This document shows, in pieces, positions 9,103 to 16,848 of a stretch of DNA of 64,000 nt; positions within the stretch are counted from its first letter, which is position 1, and every line of letters starts with the position of its first letter. The notes beneath the pieces are model-generated. The model was not told where the DNA came from and ran no database searches. It saw only the letters and a program-made list of their open reading frames with translations. Location: contig JBKAGO010000043.1 of assembly GCA_046290435.1 (NCBI GenBank), positions 59,679 to 123,678 of the forward strand. The letters are read 5' to 3'. Source of the stretch: CAVQUE01 sp046290435. GTDB lineage: Bacteria; Actinomycetota; Acidimicrobiia; Acidimicrobiales; UBA8592. The translations under genes and the position numbers were made by a program.

Positions 9103-9900
9103 TCAGACGCCGAGGATGCTGTCGAGGCCGACGGTCAGGCCGGGATGGTCGGCGATGCGTCGCACCGCCAGCACCACACCCGGCATGAACGACGACCGGT
9201 CGTAGGAGTCCTGGCGCAGCCGCAGCGTCTGGCCCTCGGCGCCGAAGATCACGTCCTGGTGGGCCAGCATGCCGTGCATCCGCACTGCGTGCATCCGGAT
9301 ATCGCCGGGGCCCTTGCCGCCGCGGGCACCCGCGACGACCTCGGTCTCGGTCGGATCGGGTCGCCACTGGTCAGATGCCGCAGCGATGCGCTCGGCGGTG
9401 GCCATGGCGGTACCCGACGGGGCGTCCACCTTGGCGTCGTGGTGGAACTCGATGATCTCGACGGTGTCGAACAGCGGGGCCGCCAGCTCGGCGAAACGCA
9501 TCATCAACACCGCGCTGATCGCGAAGTTGGCTGCGACGACACAGTTGCTCGAGGTGAACGCATCGCCGAAAGCGGCCAGGTCATCGTCGCCGAACCCGGT
9601 GGTGCCGACCACGGCGTGGATGCCGGCCTCGGCCAGCTGCGGCAGGTTCGCACGCGAGGCTGCGGCAACGGTGAAGTCGACGACCACATCGACGCCGGCT
9701 TCGACGCACGCAGCCACGTCGCCGGCGATGGCCAGGTCGAGCGGCGCTGCCCCGACATCGGCAACCGTGCGCCCTGCTGCGGTGGGATCGACCGCCGCGG
9801 CGAGCTCGAGCCCATCGGCGTCGTGCACGGCGCCGCACACCGTCGCCCCCATCCGTCCTGCCGCTCCGAGTACCCCGACCATGATCGTCATGGCGACCAT
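9103..9900 (-). CDS. dapB: 4-hydroxy-tetrahydrodipicolinate reductase
   Basis: NAD(P)H-dependent reductase, the second step of the diaminopimelate/lysine branch. The product is up to 265 residues with the Rossmann motif GVLGAAGRMG near the N-terminus, the signature HHDAKVDAPSGTA, and VVGTTGF. Three close starts exist (ATG 9900, 9891, 9882) and none has a clear ribosome site; 9891 or 9882 would begin MTIMVGVLG or MVGVLG, nearer the usual family start. In other actinobacteria dapB sits close to dapA-rnj-ftsK; here accessory genes separate them. Confidence 0.95.
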   Translation of the reverse strand: MVAMTIMVGVLGAAGRMGATVCGAVHDADGLELAAAVDPTAAGRTVADVGAAPLDLAIAGDVAACVEAGVDVVVDFTVAAASRANLPQLAEAGIHAVVGTTGFGDDDLAAFGDAFTSSNCVVAANFAISAVLMMRFAELAAPLFDTVEIIEFHHDAKVDAPSGTAMATAERIAAASDQWRPDPTETEVVAGARGGKGPGDIRMHAVRMHGMLAHQDVIFGAEGQTLRLRQDSYDRSSFMPGVVLAVRRIADHPGLTVGLDSILGV

Positions 9901-9953
9901 GGTGGCCGTTGGATTCCGTTGCGCGGCGCGCCTCTCGCCATCACGTCGAAATC

Positions 9954-9971
9954 CACGTAGATATCTACGTG
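9954..9971. promoter_or_regulatory. Perfect 18-bp palindrome, candidate operator
   Basis: cacgtagatatctacgtg reads the same on both strands. It sits in a locally AT-richer stretch just upstream of dapB and at the beginning of two small plus-strand frames, one with a helix-turn-helix look. Its size and position fit a homodimeric regulator site controlling one or both directions. No regulator is shown to bind it. Confidence 0.5.
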
Positions 9972-10148
9972 CTTCTTGGTATCTTTCCTTACATTTCCGA
10001 TCTGATCAGCTTCACACACGATGAGGCCTTCGGTCTTCTCGCTGTGCTCTGGCTGTGCTGGGACACGTTGCGTGACGGAGGCTTCGAGTCCGGCGTGATG
10101 ATGGTTCCCGAGCAGATCGAACTGATCGAGATGCGGCTGTTCGGCTGA
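9969..10148 (+). CDS. Small hypothetical protein (about 59 aa)
   Basis: Not recognised. The frame gives a 59-residue acidic, hydrophobic peptide (VLLGIFPYISDLISFTHDEA, then LLAVLWLCWDTLRDGG and EQIELIEMRLFG). The GTG at 9969 lies in the palindrome; a TTG at 9909 would extend it by 20 residues, but would place the start 9 bases from the divergent dapB start. There is no ribosome site. It precedes the next small gene by 19 bases, so they may form a unit. Base composition is less GC-rich than the surroundings. It may not be expressed. Confidence 0.3.
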   Translation: MLLGIFPYISDLISFTHDEAFGLLAVLWLCWDTLRDGGFESGVMMVPEQIELIEMRLFG

Positions 10149-10167
10149 CGACAGACAGGACGACAGT

Positions 10168-10407
10168 ATGGGCAACGGACGTGACGTGATGCTGCGGAGT
10201 GTCCGCAACCACGCGAGCCGGCGAGACGCCGGACGGGTCGAGGCGCTGCGCCGAGCAATGTTCGGGGCGGCGAGCGAAGGCGCCGGCGTCGCCGAGATCG
10301 CCGAGGCGAGTGCCTTCACCCCCACGCGGGTCGAGCACATCCTCACCGAGGAACGAAGGATCCGCCACGGGACGGCCCCCAAAACGCCGGATGCGCAGGC
10401 CCCCTGA
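10168..10407 (+). CDS. Small putative helix-turn-helix protein
   Basis: A 79-residue basic protein. Residues about 22-62 (GRVEALRRAMFGAASEGAGV then AEIAEASAFTPTRVEHILTE) look like a short helix-turn-helix of the kind seen at the end of sigma factors and in MarR/ArsR-type regulators; this is by eye only. The coding bias is good. An AGGACG ribosome-site-like stretch precedes the ATG. It lies downstream of an 18-bp perfect palindrome (9954-9971), so self-regulation is plausible. The end overlaps a strong hairpin. Confidence 0.6.
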   Translation: MGNGRDVMLRSVRNHASRRDAGRVEALRRAMFGAASEGAGVAEIAEASAFTPTRVEHILTEERRIRHGTAPKTPDAQAP

Positions 10408-10423
10408 GAGACCTGCGCATCCG
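10388..10423. terminator. Hairpin between convergent small HTH gene and pnp
   Basis: A 12-bp perfect stem (cggatgcgcagg, 10388-10399, pairing with 10412-10423) with a 12-base loop. It spans the stop codon of the small plus-strand gene and lies just beyond the pnp stop, so it can fold in transcripts from both sides. No T-run follows, so it is either a factor-dependent stop or an mRNA end stabiliser. Confidence 0.6.
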
Positions 10424-10455
10424 TACCGTTCAGGGGCCGGAGCCCCAGAGCTCAC

Positions 10456-12939
10456 TCAGCTACGGCCGCGGCCTCCGCGGTTGCGGCTGCCACGGCTCCG
10501 GCTGCGGCCACGGTCGCCACCGCCACCGCCACCGCCGCCACCGCCGACCTCGGCCGGGCCGAGATCGCCGTGTTCGTCGCGCAACTGTGCCTCGAAGTCG
10601 TCCTCGAAAGCCACAACGGTGGTGTCGTCGTCGCTGCCGACCTCGTCGCCGTCGCCACGGTCGGTCTCGCCGTTGGCACGGCCACCGTCGCGACCGCCGC
10701 CACGTCCCCGCGAGGAGCCTCCCGACGACGATCCGCCGCCGGAGGACTCACCCGCCGCCGCGTTGAGTGCGTCGGTGTCGGTGGGGATCAGGCTGATCTT
10801 GCCGTTCGGGTCGATGTCTTCGACCCGAACCTCGATCTCCTGGCCGAGCGTCAGGACGTCCTCGACCTTGTCGATGCGCTTGCCACCACCGATCTTGGAG
10901 ATGTGCACCAGGCCGTCACGTCCGGGAAGGATGTTGACGAAGGCGCCGAAGTTGGTGATGTTCACCACCTTGCCGTTGTAGACCTCGCCGACACCGGCGG
11001 TCGGAGGATCGAGGATGAGCTCGATCTGGCGCTGCGCCTCGTAGACCGCGTCGCGGTTGGGCGAGGCGATCGACACCGTGCCGACCACGCCGTCGTCGTC
11101 CACGATGACCTCGGCGCCCGTCTCGTCCTGGATCGTGTTGATCGTCTTACCCTTGGGACCGATGACCTCACCGATCTTGTCCATCGGGATCTCGAAACTG
11201 ATGATCTTCGGGGCGACCTCGGAGACGTCGTCACGCGGTTCGGCGATGGCGCCGCGCATGACCTCGAGGATCTGCATCCGGGCGTCCTTGGCCTGGTCGA
11301 GCGCCTGGGCCAACACGTCGGCCGGGATGCCCTCGATCTTGGTGTCGAGCTGCAGCGCCGTGACGTAGTCCTCGGTACCGGCGACCTTGAAGTCCATGTC
11401 GCCGAAGGCATCCTCGGCACCGAGGATGTCGGTGAGCGGCGTGTACTTACCCTCGGCGTACACGAGACCCATGGCGATACCGGCGACGGGCGCCTTGATC
11501 GGCACACCGGCGTCCATCAGCGACAGCGTCGACGAACACACCGACGCCATCGACGTGGAGCCGTTGGAGGCCAACACGTCCGACACCAGACGAAGCGTGT
11601 AGGGCCAGTCCTCGATGGACGGGATGACCGGGACGAGTGCACGCTCGGCGAGAGCGCCGTGGCCGATCTCACGACGCTTGGGGCCGCGCATGAAGCCGGC
11701 CTCGCCCGTGGAGAACGGCGGGAAGTTGTAGTGGTGCATGTAGCGCTTGCGGGTGACCGGGTCGATGCCGTCGATCATCTGGTCCATGCGCTTGGTGCCG
11801 AGCGTCGTGACGTTGAGCACCTGGGTCTCGCCACGCTGGAACAGACCCGAACCGTGCGCAGTCGGCAACAGGCCGACCTCGGCCGACAGGGGCCGCAGCT
11901 CGGTGGGGGTACGACCGTCGATGCGGACGCCCTCGTCGACGATGCGCTTGCGGACGATCGCCTTGGTGAGGCTGCGCACGGCGGCCTTGATCTGCTTCTC
12001 GGCATCGGGATCGTCGGCGAACTGCGGTGCCACTGCGGCGAGGATCTCGTCGCGGGCCGCGTTCTCGGCGTCCTGGCGGGCCGACTTGTCGGCGATGGTC
12101 TGGCTGGCGGCGAGCTGGTCACGTCCCGCTGCCTCGACCGCGGCGTAGATCTCGTCGCTGTAGTCGACCGCGGTGGTGAACTCGAGCGGCGCCGCGACAC
12201 CCGCACGGGCGATGAGCTGGCGCTGCAGGGCGATGGCGTCCTTGATGGGACCCTTCGCGGCTTCGAGACCCGAAGCGAGGACCGCTTCGTCCACCTTGGG
12301 AGCGCCCATCTCGTAGTAGCGGGCCGCCTTCTCGGTGCCACCGGCCTCGACCATCATCACGGCGACATCGCCGTCGTCGAGCAGGCGACCGGCGACGACC
12401 ATCTCGAAGGTCGATTCCTCGCCCTCCTGGTAGGTCGGGTGCACGATCCACTCGCCGTCCTGATCGAAAGCGATACGCACGCAGCCGAGCGGGCCCGAGA
12501 ACGGGATGCCCGAGATGCTCAGCGCAGCCGAGGCGGCGTTGATGGAGATGACGTCGTAAGGGTTCTCCATGTCGGCACCGATGACGGTGGCGACGATGTG
12601 GACGTCGTTGCGGAACCCCTCGGGGAACAACGGCCGCAGCGGCCGGTCGGTGAGGCGGCACGCCAGGATGGCGTTCTCGCCGGCACGACCTTCACGACGG
12701 AAGAACGAGCCGGGAATCTTGCCCGCGGCGTAGCTCCGCTCCTCGAAGTCCACCGTGAGGGGGAAGAAATCGGTGCCAGGGCGAACGGACTTGTTCGCGG
12801 TGGCGGTGACCAGCACCTTCGTGCGGCCCATGGTCACGACGACTGCGCCGTTGGCCATGCCGGCGAGCTTGCCGGTCTCGAGGGTCATTACCTTGTCTTC
12901 GGCGCCAACTGGGCCGGTGACTTCAATGGCTTCCGCCAT
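10456..12939 (-). CDS. pnp: Polyribonucleotide nucleotidyltransferase (PNPase)
   Basis: Phosphorolytic 3'-5' exoribonuclease of RNA turnover. The product is 827 residues with the normal order: RNase PH-like domain 1, helical domain, RNase PH-like domain 2 (HGSGLFQRGETQ, GPKRREIGHGALAERAL), a KH domain (IGEVIGPKGKTINTIQDETG) and an S1 domain (VVNITNFGAFVNILPGRDG). The C-terminus is unusual: an acidic stretch followed by a long Gly/Arg/Ser-rich tail. The ATG at 12939 is chosen because AAGGAGC lies upstream; an in-frame GTG at 12954 would take in that site. It follows rpsO, the common pair. Confidence 0.97.
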   Translation of the reverse strand: MAEAIEVTGPVGAEDKVMTLETGKLAGMANGAVVVTMGRTKVLVTATANKSVRPGTDFFPLTVDFEERSYAAGKIPGSFFRREGRAGENAILACRLTDRPLRPLFPEGFRNDVHIVATVIGADMENPYDVISINAASAALSISGIPFSGPLGCVRIAFDQDGEWIVHPTYQEGEESTFEMVVAGRLLDDGDVAVMMVEAGGTEKAARYYEMGAPKVDEAVLASGLEAAKGPIKDAIALQRQLIARAGVAAPLEFTTAVDYSDEIYAAVEAAGRDQLAASQTIADKSARQDAENAARDEILAAVAPQFADDPDAEKQIKAAVRSLTKAIVRKRIVDEGVRIDGRTPTELRPLSAEVGLLPTAHGSGLFQRGETQVLNVTTLGTKRMDQMIDGIDPVTRKRYMHHYNFPPFSTGEAGFMRGPKRREIGHGALAERALVPVIPSIEDWPYTLRLVSDVLASNGSTSMASVCSSTLSLMDAGVPIKAPVAGIAMGLVYAEGKYTPLTDILGAEDAFGDMDFKVAGTEDYVTALQLDTKIEGIPADVLAQALDQAKDARMQILEVMRGAIAEPRDDVSEVAPKIISFEIPMDKIGEVIGPKGKTINTIQDETGAEVIVDDDGVVGTVSIASPNRDAVYEAQRQIELILDPPTAGVGEVYNGKVVNITNFGAFVNILPGRDGLVHISKIGGGKRIDKVEDVLTLGQEIEVRVEDIDPNGKISLIPTDTDALNAAAGESSGGGSSSGGSSRGRGGGRDGGRANGETDRGDGDEVGSDDDTTVVAFEDDFEAQLRDEHGDLGPAEVGGGGGGGGGGDRGRSRSRGSRNRGGRGRS

Positions 12940-13149
12940 CGTTGCTCCTTCCACGGAGCCCGTTCGGCTCCGCTACGTGATCGGACCGGACGTTCCGGTT
13001 CGACACTCGGCGAGCGAACCCAGCTTCCCAGTTGGAGAGGTCCCGACCACCGGTGGTGGCCCGGGCATCTTCAACTGGCAGCCGAGATCTCACGTGCCGA
13101 GGTTGTGGCGATCCACCCCGGTCCGAACCCGAGGTGGGCCCGGTACCGA

Positions 13150-13175
13150 GACGAGCGGCCCGCAGGCCGCTCGTC
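13150..13175. terminator. Hairpin in the rpsO-pnp gap
   Basis: An 11-bp perfect stem (gacgagcggcc, 13150-13160, with 13165-13175) with the loop cgca lies 19 bases after the rpsO stop. There is no T-run. It could partly end rpsO transcripts, or act as a processing structure; in E. coli a hairpin in the same gap is cut by RNase III and controls pnp. The rest of the gap, to the pnp start, shows only a 7-bp stem (12954-12972). Confidence 0.55.
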
Positions 13176-13193
13176 GGATCGATCTCTATTGTG

Positions 13194-13463
13194 TCAGCGA
13201 CGCAGCCCGAGCTTGGCGATGATGGACCGGTAACGCTCGATGTCGTTCTTGGCGACATAGTCGAGCATCCGCCGCCGGCGACCGACGAGCATCAGCAGGC
13301 CTCGCCGGCTGTGATGGTCCTTCTTGTGGACCTTCAGGTGCTCGGTGAGGTGGTTGATCCGATCGGTCAACAATGCGATCTGCACCTCGGGCGACCCTGT
13401 GTCGCTGTCGTGCAGGCGGTTGTCGGCGATCGTGTTGCCCTTGGGCGGGAGGTTTGCGGCCAT
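13194..13463 (-). CDS. rpsO: 30S ribosomal protein S15
   Basis: Primary 16S rRNA-binding protein that starts assembly of the platform. The product is 89 residues, the normal length, with NTGSPE-type DTGSPEVQIALLTDRI, HLKVHKKDHHSRRGLLMLVG and RRRMLDYV signatures. The ATG at 13463 has AAGGAAG seven bases upstream; a longer frame exists to 13589 but it has no family match and no such site. It lies between ribF and pnp as in most bacteria. Confidence 0.97.
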   Translation of the reverse strand: MAANLPPKGNTIADNRLHDSDTGSPEVQIALLTDRINHLTEHLKVHKKDHHSRRGLLMLVGRRRRMLDYVAKNDIERYRSIIAKLGLRR

Positions 13464-13604
13464 GTGCTTCCTTGCTCGGGTTTCGGACCCAGCTCCCGTG
13501 GGCGTCGTGATCGACGAGACCGGGGAGCGGTGGTGCGCGCGTCGCGCATGCCGACGTTGTGCCGGACCGTCTGATGGTAGCGGCGCCACGACCCGACGCG
13601 GTCG

Positions 13605-13725
13605 CCGCCCTCCGGGCCGGGCGTTCAGGCCACGCAGGCCCGGGCACCGCCCTCCGGGCCGGGCGTTCAGGCCACGCAGGCCCGGGCACCGCCCTCCGGG
13701 CCGGGCGTTCAGGCCACGCAGGCCC
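13605..13725. repeat. Three tandem 42-bp repeats between ribF and rpsO
   Basis: Copies start at 13605, 13647 and 13689 and are nearly identical; the third ends at 13725. Each begins ccgccctccgggccgggcg and includes ttcaggccacgcaggcccg. They lie between the ribF stop (13747) and the rpsO start (13463), in untranslated sequence. The unit is self-complementary in part (gggcctg/caggccc), so transcripts could form serial hairpins. No unique spacers are present, so this is not a CRISPR. Confidence 0.9.
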
Positions 13726-13746
13726 AGTCGCCGCCCGACAGCGCTG

Positions 13747-14688
13747 TCAGCCGCCCAGGATCTCGCGGGCGGCGTCGATGTCGAGCTTCAGCTGGGTGCT
13801 GAGCGCATCGATGCCGTCGAAGCGCTGTTCGCTGCGCAGGAACTGCACGAACTGGACCCGGGCCTGGGTGCCGTACAGGTCGCCTTCGTAGTCGAGCAGG
13901 TGCGCCTCGAGCAGTGACTGTTCGGCGTGTTCGTAGAACGTGGGGCGCCGACCGATGTTGATGGCGGCCATGGACTTCGTGCCGTCCTCGTGGATGTACC
14001 AGCCGGCATAGACCGCGTCGGCGGGCCAGGCCATCTGCTTGGACACGGGCACGTTGGCCGTGGGGAAACCGATGAGGCGCCCGCGCTTGTCGCCTTCGAC
14101 GACGGGGCCCCGCACCTCGAAGTACCGGCCGAGCATGGCGTTGACATCGGCGATGTCGCCTCCGGCGAGCTTGCGACGGATGGCGGTGGACGACACCGGT
14201 TCGGGGGCGTCGTCGGAGACCTTGACGAGCTCGAGGCCGGTGACGTCGATGCCGCGCCCTTCGCCCTCGGCGTGGAGGAGCTCGACGTTGCCTTCGCGGT
14301 CGCGCCCGAAGTGGAAGTCCTCCCCCACGATGATGGCCTTGGCGCGCACGCCGTCGACGAACACCTCGCGGAAGAAGTCGGCGGCCGAGGTCTTGGAGCG
14401 TTCCTCGGTGAACTCGACCAGGTACACGTAGTCGATGCCGGCGAGCTCGAGCAGCTCGAGCTTCTGCTCCAGCGTGGTGAGCAGCTTCGGGGCGTTGGCC
14501 GGACGGGTGATGAGCGCCGGATGCTTGTCGAAGGTGACGACGGCGGTGGCGAGACCGCGCTGGTCGGCGTGGGCCCGGAGCTGGGCGAGCAGCGCCTGGT
14601 GGCCCAGGTGCACTCCGTCGTACACCCCGATGCTGCACGCCGTGGCCACAGCGTCGGGGACGGTGGACCCGTCGGCGATGATCTCCAT
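13747..14688 (-). CDS. ribF: Bifunctional riboflavin kinase/FAD synthetase
   Basis: Makes FMN and then FAD from riboflavin. The product is 313 residues. The N-terminal FAD synthetase (nucleotidyltransferase) part has GVYDGVHLGHQALL (21-34) and IVGEDFHFGRDREG and SSTAIRR; the C-terminal flavokinase part has GFPTANVPV, YAGWYI and DLYGTQARVQFVQFLR. The ATG at 14688 opens MEIIADG. It sits downstream of truB, separated by a large inverted repeat rather than the usual close spacing. Confidence 0.96.
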   Translation of the reverse strand: MEIIADGSTVPDAVATACSIGVYDGVHLGHQALLAQLRAHADQRGLATAVVTFDKHPALITRPANAPKLLTTLEQKLELLELAGIDYVYLVEFTEERSKTSAADFFREVFVDGVRAKAIIVGEDFHFGRDREGNVELLHAEGEGRGIDVTGLELVKVSDDAPEPVSSTAIRRKLAGGDIADVNAMLGRYFEVRGPVVEGDKRGRLIGFPTANVPVSKQMAWPADAVYAGWYIHEDGTKSMAAINIGRRPTFYEHAEQSLLEAHLLDYEGDLYGTQARVQFVQFLRSEQRFDGIDALSTQLKLDIDAAREILGG

Positions 14689-14724
14689 GGCCCGACACGG
14701 TATCGCCCCACCGCCGACCCCGAC

Positions 14725-14813
14725 GGGGTCGGATCCCGCTTTCCCGCTTTCTCCCGATGGAGCGGCCCATGGCCGGCAGTCTGGGAGAAAGCGGGAAAGC
14801 GGGGTCTGACCCC
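14725..14813. repeat. Large inverted repeat between truB and ribF
   Basis: Two 31-base arms (14725-14755 and 14783-14813) are inverted copies with only a few mismatches; each carries cccgctttcccgctttctccc (split here as cccgctttcc plus cgctttctccc). The 27-base centre is itself partly palindromic around cccatggcc. The arm ends contain ggggtctgacccc-like symmetry, the kind seen in REP elements moved by RAYT transposases. The element fills the gap between two housekeeping genes read in the same direction. Confidence 0.85.
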
Positions 14814-14819
14814 AGCGGG

Positions 14820-15713
14820 TCAGGGGGCGACGACGACGGCGGGTTTGGCGGTCGAACCCCGGTGGGGCTCGTAGACCGCGAGCAGCGCACCACCGGCGTC
14901 GAGGACCGCCCACGGGCCGGCGCCTTCCACCCCGAGCACCGTCTGCTCGAGCACCTTGCCGTTGCGCACGGCGGCCGCGACATCGTCGTCGACCACCGAC
15001 GACGCCCGGTCTCGTAGGCCATCGGCGAGCGACAGCAGTCGTTCCGGGCCCAGTGCGTCGATGGGGCAGGCGTCGGTTTCGACGAACGAACCGATCGCCG
15101 TGCGGCGCAAGGTCCCGACGTGCGCTCCCCCACCGAGCGCTGCGCCGATGTCGGCGGCCAGGGTGCGGATGTATGTTCCCGACGAGCACGACACGGTCAG
15201 CTCGAACGTGGCGGGCTCGTCGGTGGCGGCCACGTCGAGGGCGTGGATGGTCACCGGCCGCGGCGCCCGTTCGACCTCGACGCCTTCGCGGGCGAGTTCG
15301 TGGAGGCGACGGCCGTCGATCTTCACTGCCGACACCATCGGCGGGATCTGCTCGATGGCACCGACGAACCCGGCGGCTGCGGCGCGCACCGCGTCGAGGT
15401 CGATGCCGGCCATGTCGTGGGTGGCGGTCACCTCGCCCTCGGCATCGAGGGTCGTGGTCTCGGTGCCGAGCACCATCGTGGCCACGTAGGTCTTCGGCAG
15501 CTCGGTCACGAAACGCAGCAACCGTGTGGCCCGACCGACCCCGAGCACCAGCACGCCGGTGGCCGGCGGATCGAGTGTGCCCGAGTGCCCGACCTTGCGC
15601 GTGCCCAGCAGCCCGCGGGCCTTGGCGACGACGTCGTGGCTGGTCCAGCCCGGTTCCTTGTCGATGACGGCGAAGCCGTCGGGGCCGTCGTGGGCGCGGC
15701 CCCGCCTACCCAT
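14820..15713 (-). CDS. truB: tRNA pseudouridine(55) synthase TruB
   Basis: Makes pseudouridine 55 in the T-loop of tRNAs. The product is 297 residues with the catalytic aspartate in GHSGTLDPPATGVL (Asp48), PPMVSAVKIDGRRLHELAR and SCSSGTYIRTLAADIG. The ATG at 15713 lies within the end of rbfA (rbfA stop TAG at 15706-15708), an 8-base overlap, so the two are probably coupled. The longer frame to 15797 is simply the other phase of the rbfA tail. Confidence 0.96.
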   Translation of the reverse strand: MGRRGRAHDGPDGFAVIDKEPGWTSHDVVAKARGLLGTRKVGHSGTLDPPATGVLVLGVGRATRLLRFVTELPKTYVATMVLGTETTTLDAEGEVTATHDMAGIDLDAVRAAAAGFVGAIEQIPPMVSAVKIDGRRLHELAREGVEVERAPRPVTIHALDVAATDEPATFELTVSCSSGTYIRTLAADIGAALGGGAHVGTLRRTAIGSFVETDACPIDALGPERLLSLADGLRDRASSVVDDDVAAAVRNGKVLEQTVLGVEGAGPWAVLDAGGALLAVYEPHRGSTAKPAVVVAP

Positions 15714-16218
15714 CGCCGGGACGCGACTCGTCGCCCTCGTCGGCATCGGGGGCGTCGTCGACCGAACCGGCGGCACCGGCGACATCGACCGCTGCATCGC
15801 CCTCGGCTGCGTCGCCAGCGTCGCCGCCGTCGCCGCCGGACGATTCGTCGCTGTCGTCCAGGTTCAAGGTCGCCAGGATCTCCTCGATGCGTCCGCCGGT
15901 CTGCACCGAGGGGTCGGGCACGAAACGCAGGTCCGGGGTGCGTCGGATGCGTGCCTGACTACCGATGGCCTTCTTGATGGCGCCGCGGTGGTTGGACAAC
16001 ACGGCGATCTGCGCGTCGATGTCCTCGTCGAGGCTCGACACGTACACCTTGGCCAAAGTGAGCTCGCTGTCGACCTCGATGGCGGTGACACTGACGAACC
16101 CGAGCTCGTCGTCATCGATGCGCTCGATCTCGTCTGCGATCACCTCACGCAACAGCTCGTTGAGCCGCGCCGTACGGGGATAGTCACGCGGGGCATTGCG
16201 CTGTCGTCGTCGAGCCAT
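15706..16218 (-). CDS. rbfA: 30S ribosome-binding factor A
   Basis: Small KH-like factor for late maturation of the 30S subunit and 16S rRNA 5' end, also important in the cold. The product is 170 residues, beginning MARRRQRNAPRDYPRTARLN, with the core LREVIADEIERIDDDELGFV and RFVPDPSVQTGGRIEEIL. The core is followed by an unusual acidic, Gly/Asp/Ala-rich tail of about 45 residues. Upstream frame to 16296 has no family match. The ribosome site is weak. Confidence 0.95.
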   Translation of the reverse strand: MARRRQRNAPRDYPRTARLNELLREVIADEIERIDDDELGFVSVTAIEVDSELTLAKVYVSSLDEDIDAQIAVLSNHRGAIKKAIGSQARIRRTPDLRFVPDPSVQTGGRIEEILATLNLDDSDESSGGDGGDAGDAAEGDAAVDVAGAAGSVDDAPDADEGDESRPGDG

Positions 16219-16321
16219 GCACCGCAGGGTATCCGGGCAGGAGGCGGCCTCTCGGGGCGCCGGGCAGCCGACGCGGCGCCTCGGCGCGTGGCGCACCCAC
16301 GGCAGGGCGGCGCCGGGGCGC

Positions 16322-16705
16322 TCAGGCCCCCGTGCGGGAAGCGATCAATTCGATCTCGACCTTGGCACCCAGAGGCAGCTCGGACACGCCGACGGTGGTG
16401 CGGGCGGGCAACGGGTCGGCGAATACCTCGGCGTAGGCGGCGTTCATGGCCTCGAAGTCGTGCATGTGGGTGAGGTAGACGTTGACCTTCACCACGTCGT
16501 CGGGGCCGAGCCCGGCAGCGTCGAGCACACCGAACAGGTTGGCGAAACACTGCCGGGTTTGCTCACCGATGCCACCGACCACGAGGCGACCGGTGGCGGG
16601 ATCGACCGGCGTCTGCCCGGAGCAATACACCGCCCCACCGGACTCGACGGCATGGCTGTAGGGACCGACGGTGGCTGCGGAGTCGCTGGTGATGGCCTGG
16701 CGCAT
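16322..16705 (-). CDS. RidA family enamine/imine deaminase-like protein
   Basis: Trimeric YjgF/YER057c/UK114 protein; RidA members hydrolyse reactive enamines formed by PLP enzymes. The product is 127 residues with PYSHAVESGGAVYCSGQTPVD and ARTTVGVSELPLGAKVEIE, including the conserved substrate-binding Arg in PARTTV. It lies between rbfA and the lipoprotein gene. It is not part of the usual infB-rbfA operon and may have come with the neighbouring island, although its GC bias resembles the core genes. Confidence 0.93.
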   Translation of the reverse strand: MRQAITSDSAATVGPYSHAVESGGAVYCSGQTPVDPATGRLVVGGIGEQTRQCFANLFGVLDAAGLGPDDVVKVNVYLTHMHDFEAMNAAYAEVFADPLPARTTVGVSELPLGAKVEIELIASRTGA

Positions 16706-16771
16706 CCGCGGATGGTAGTGCGCCGCCCGCCGGCAGCCCTCAGGCGTCGCTCTTCGAGCGCAGCCCTCGAC

Positions 16772-16848
16772 TCACCGCTCGAGCAAGGACCGCTCGGCTT
16801 TGGCGACCTCGATGTCGGGGCGGGACCCACGCGCCTCGATTGCAGCGA
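16772..16848 (-). pseudogene. Fragment of a DUF503 gene 3' end
   Basis: Reading on the minus strand into the TGA at 16772-16774 gives RPDIEVAKAERSLLER, matching the end of the intact DUF503 protein (QPDIEVASAERSWLEW) encoded at 18336-18623. The DNA is also similar: 16771-16833 aligns to 18337-18399 including the stop codon region. No start or upstream part is present. The fragment abuts the lipoprotein stop at 16849, so it marks the far edge of the inserted island. Confidence 0.7.

Noticed and set aside
12940..12954. GTG 12954 as pnp start
   Set aside because: The AAGGAGC ribosome site lies between it and ATG 12939, which is therefore the start.
10570..13233. 887-codon plus-strand frame opposite pnp
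   Set aside because: Antisense phase of PNPase with no recognisable motif.
13605..13725. CRISPR array in the 42-bp repeats
   Set aside because: Units abut with no unique spacers and no cas genes are present.
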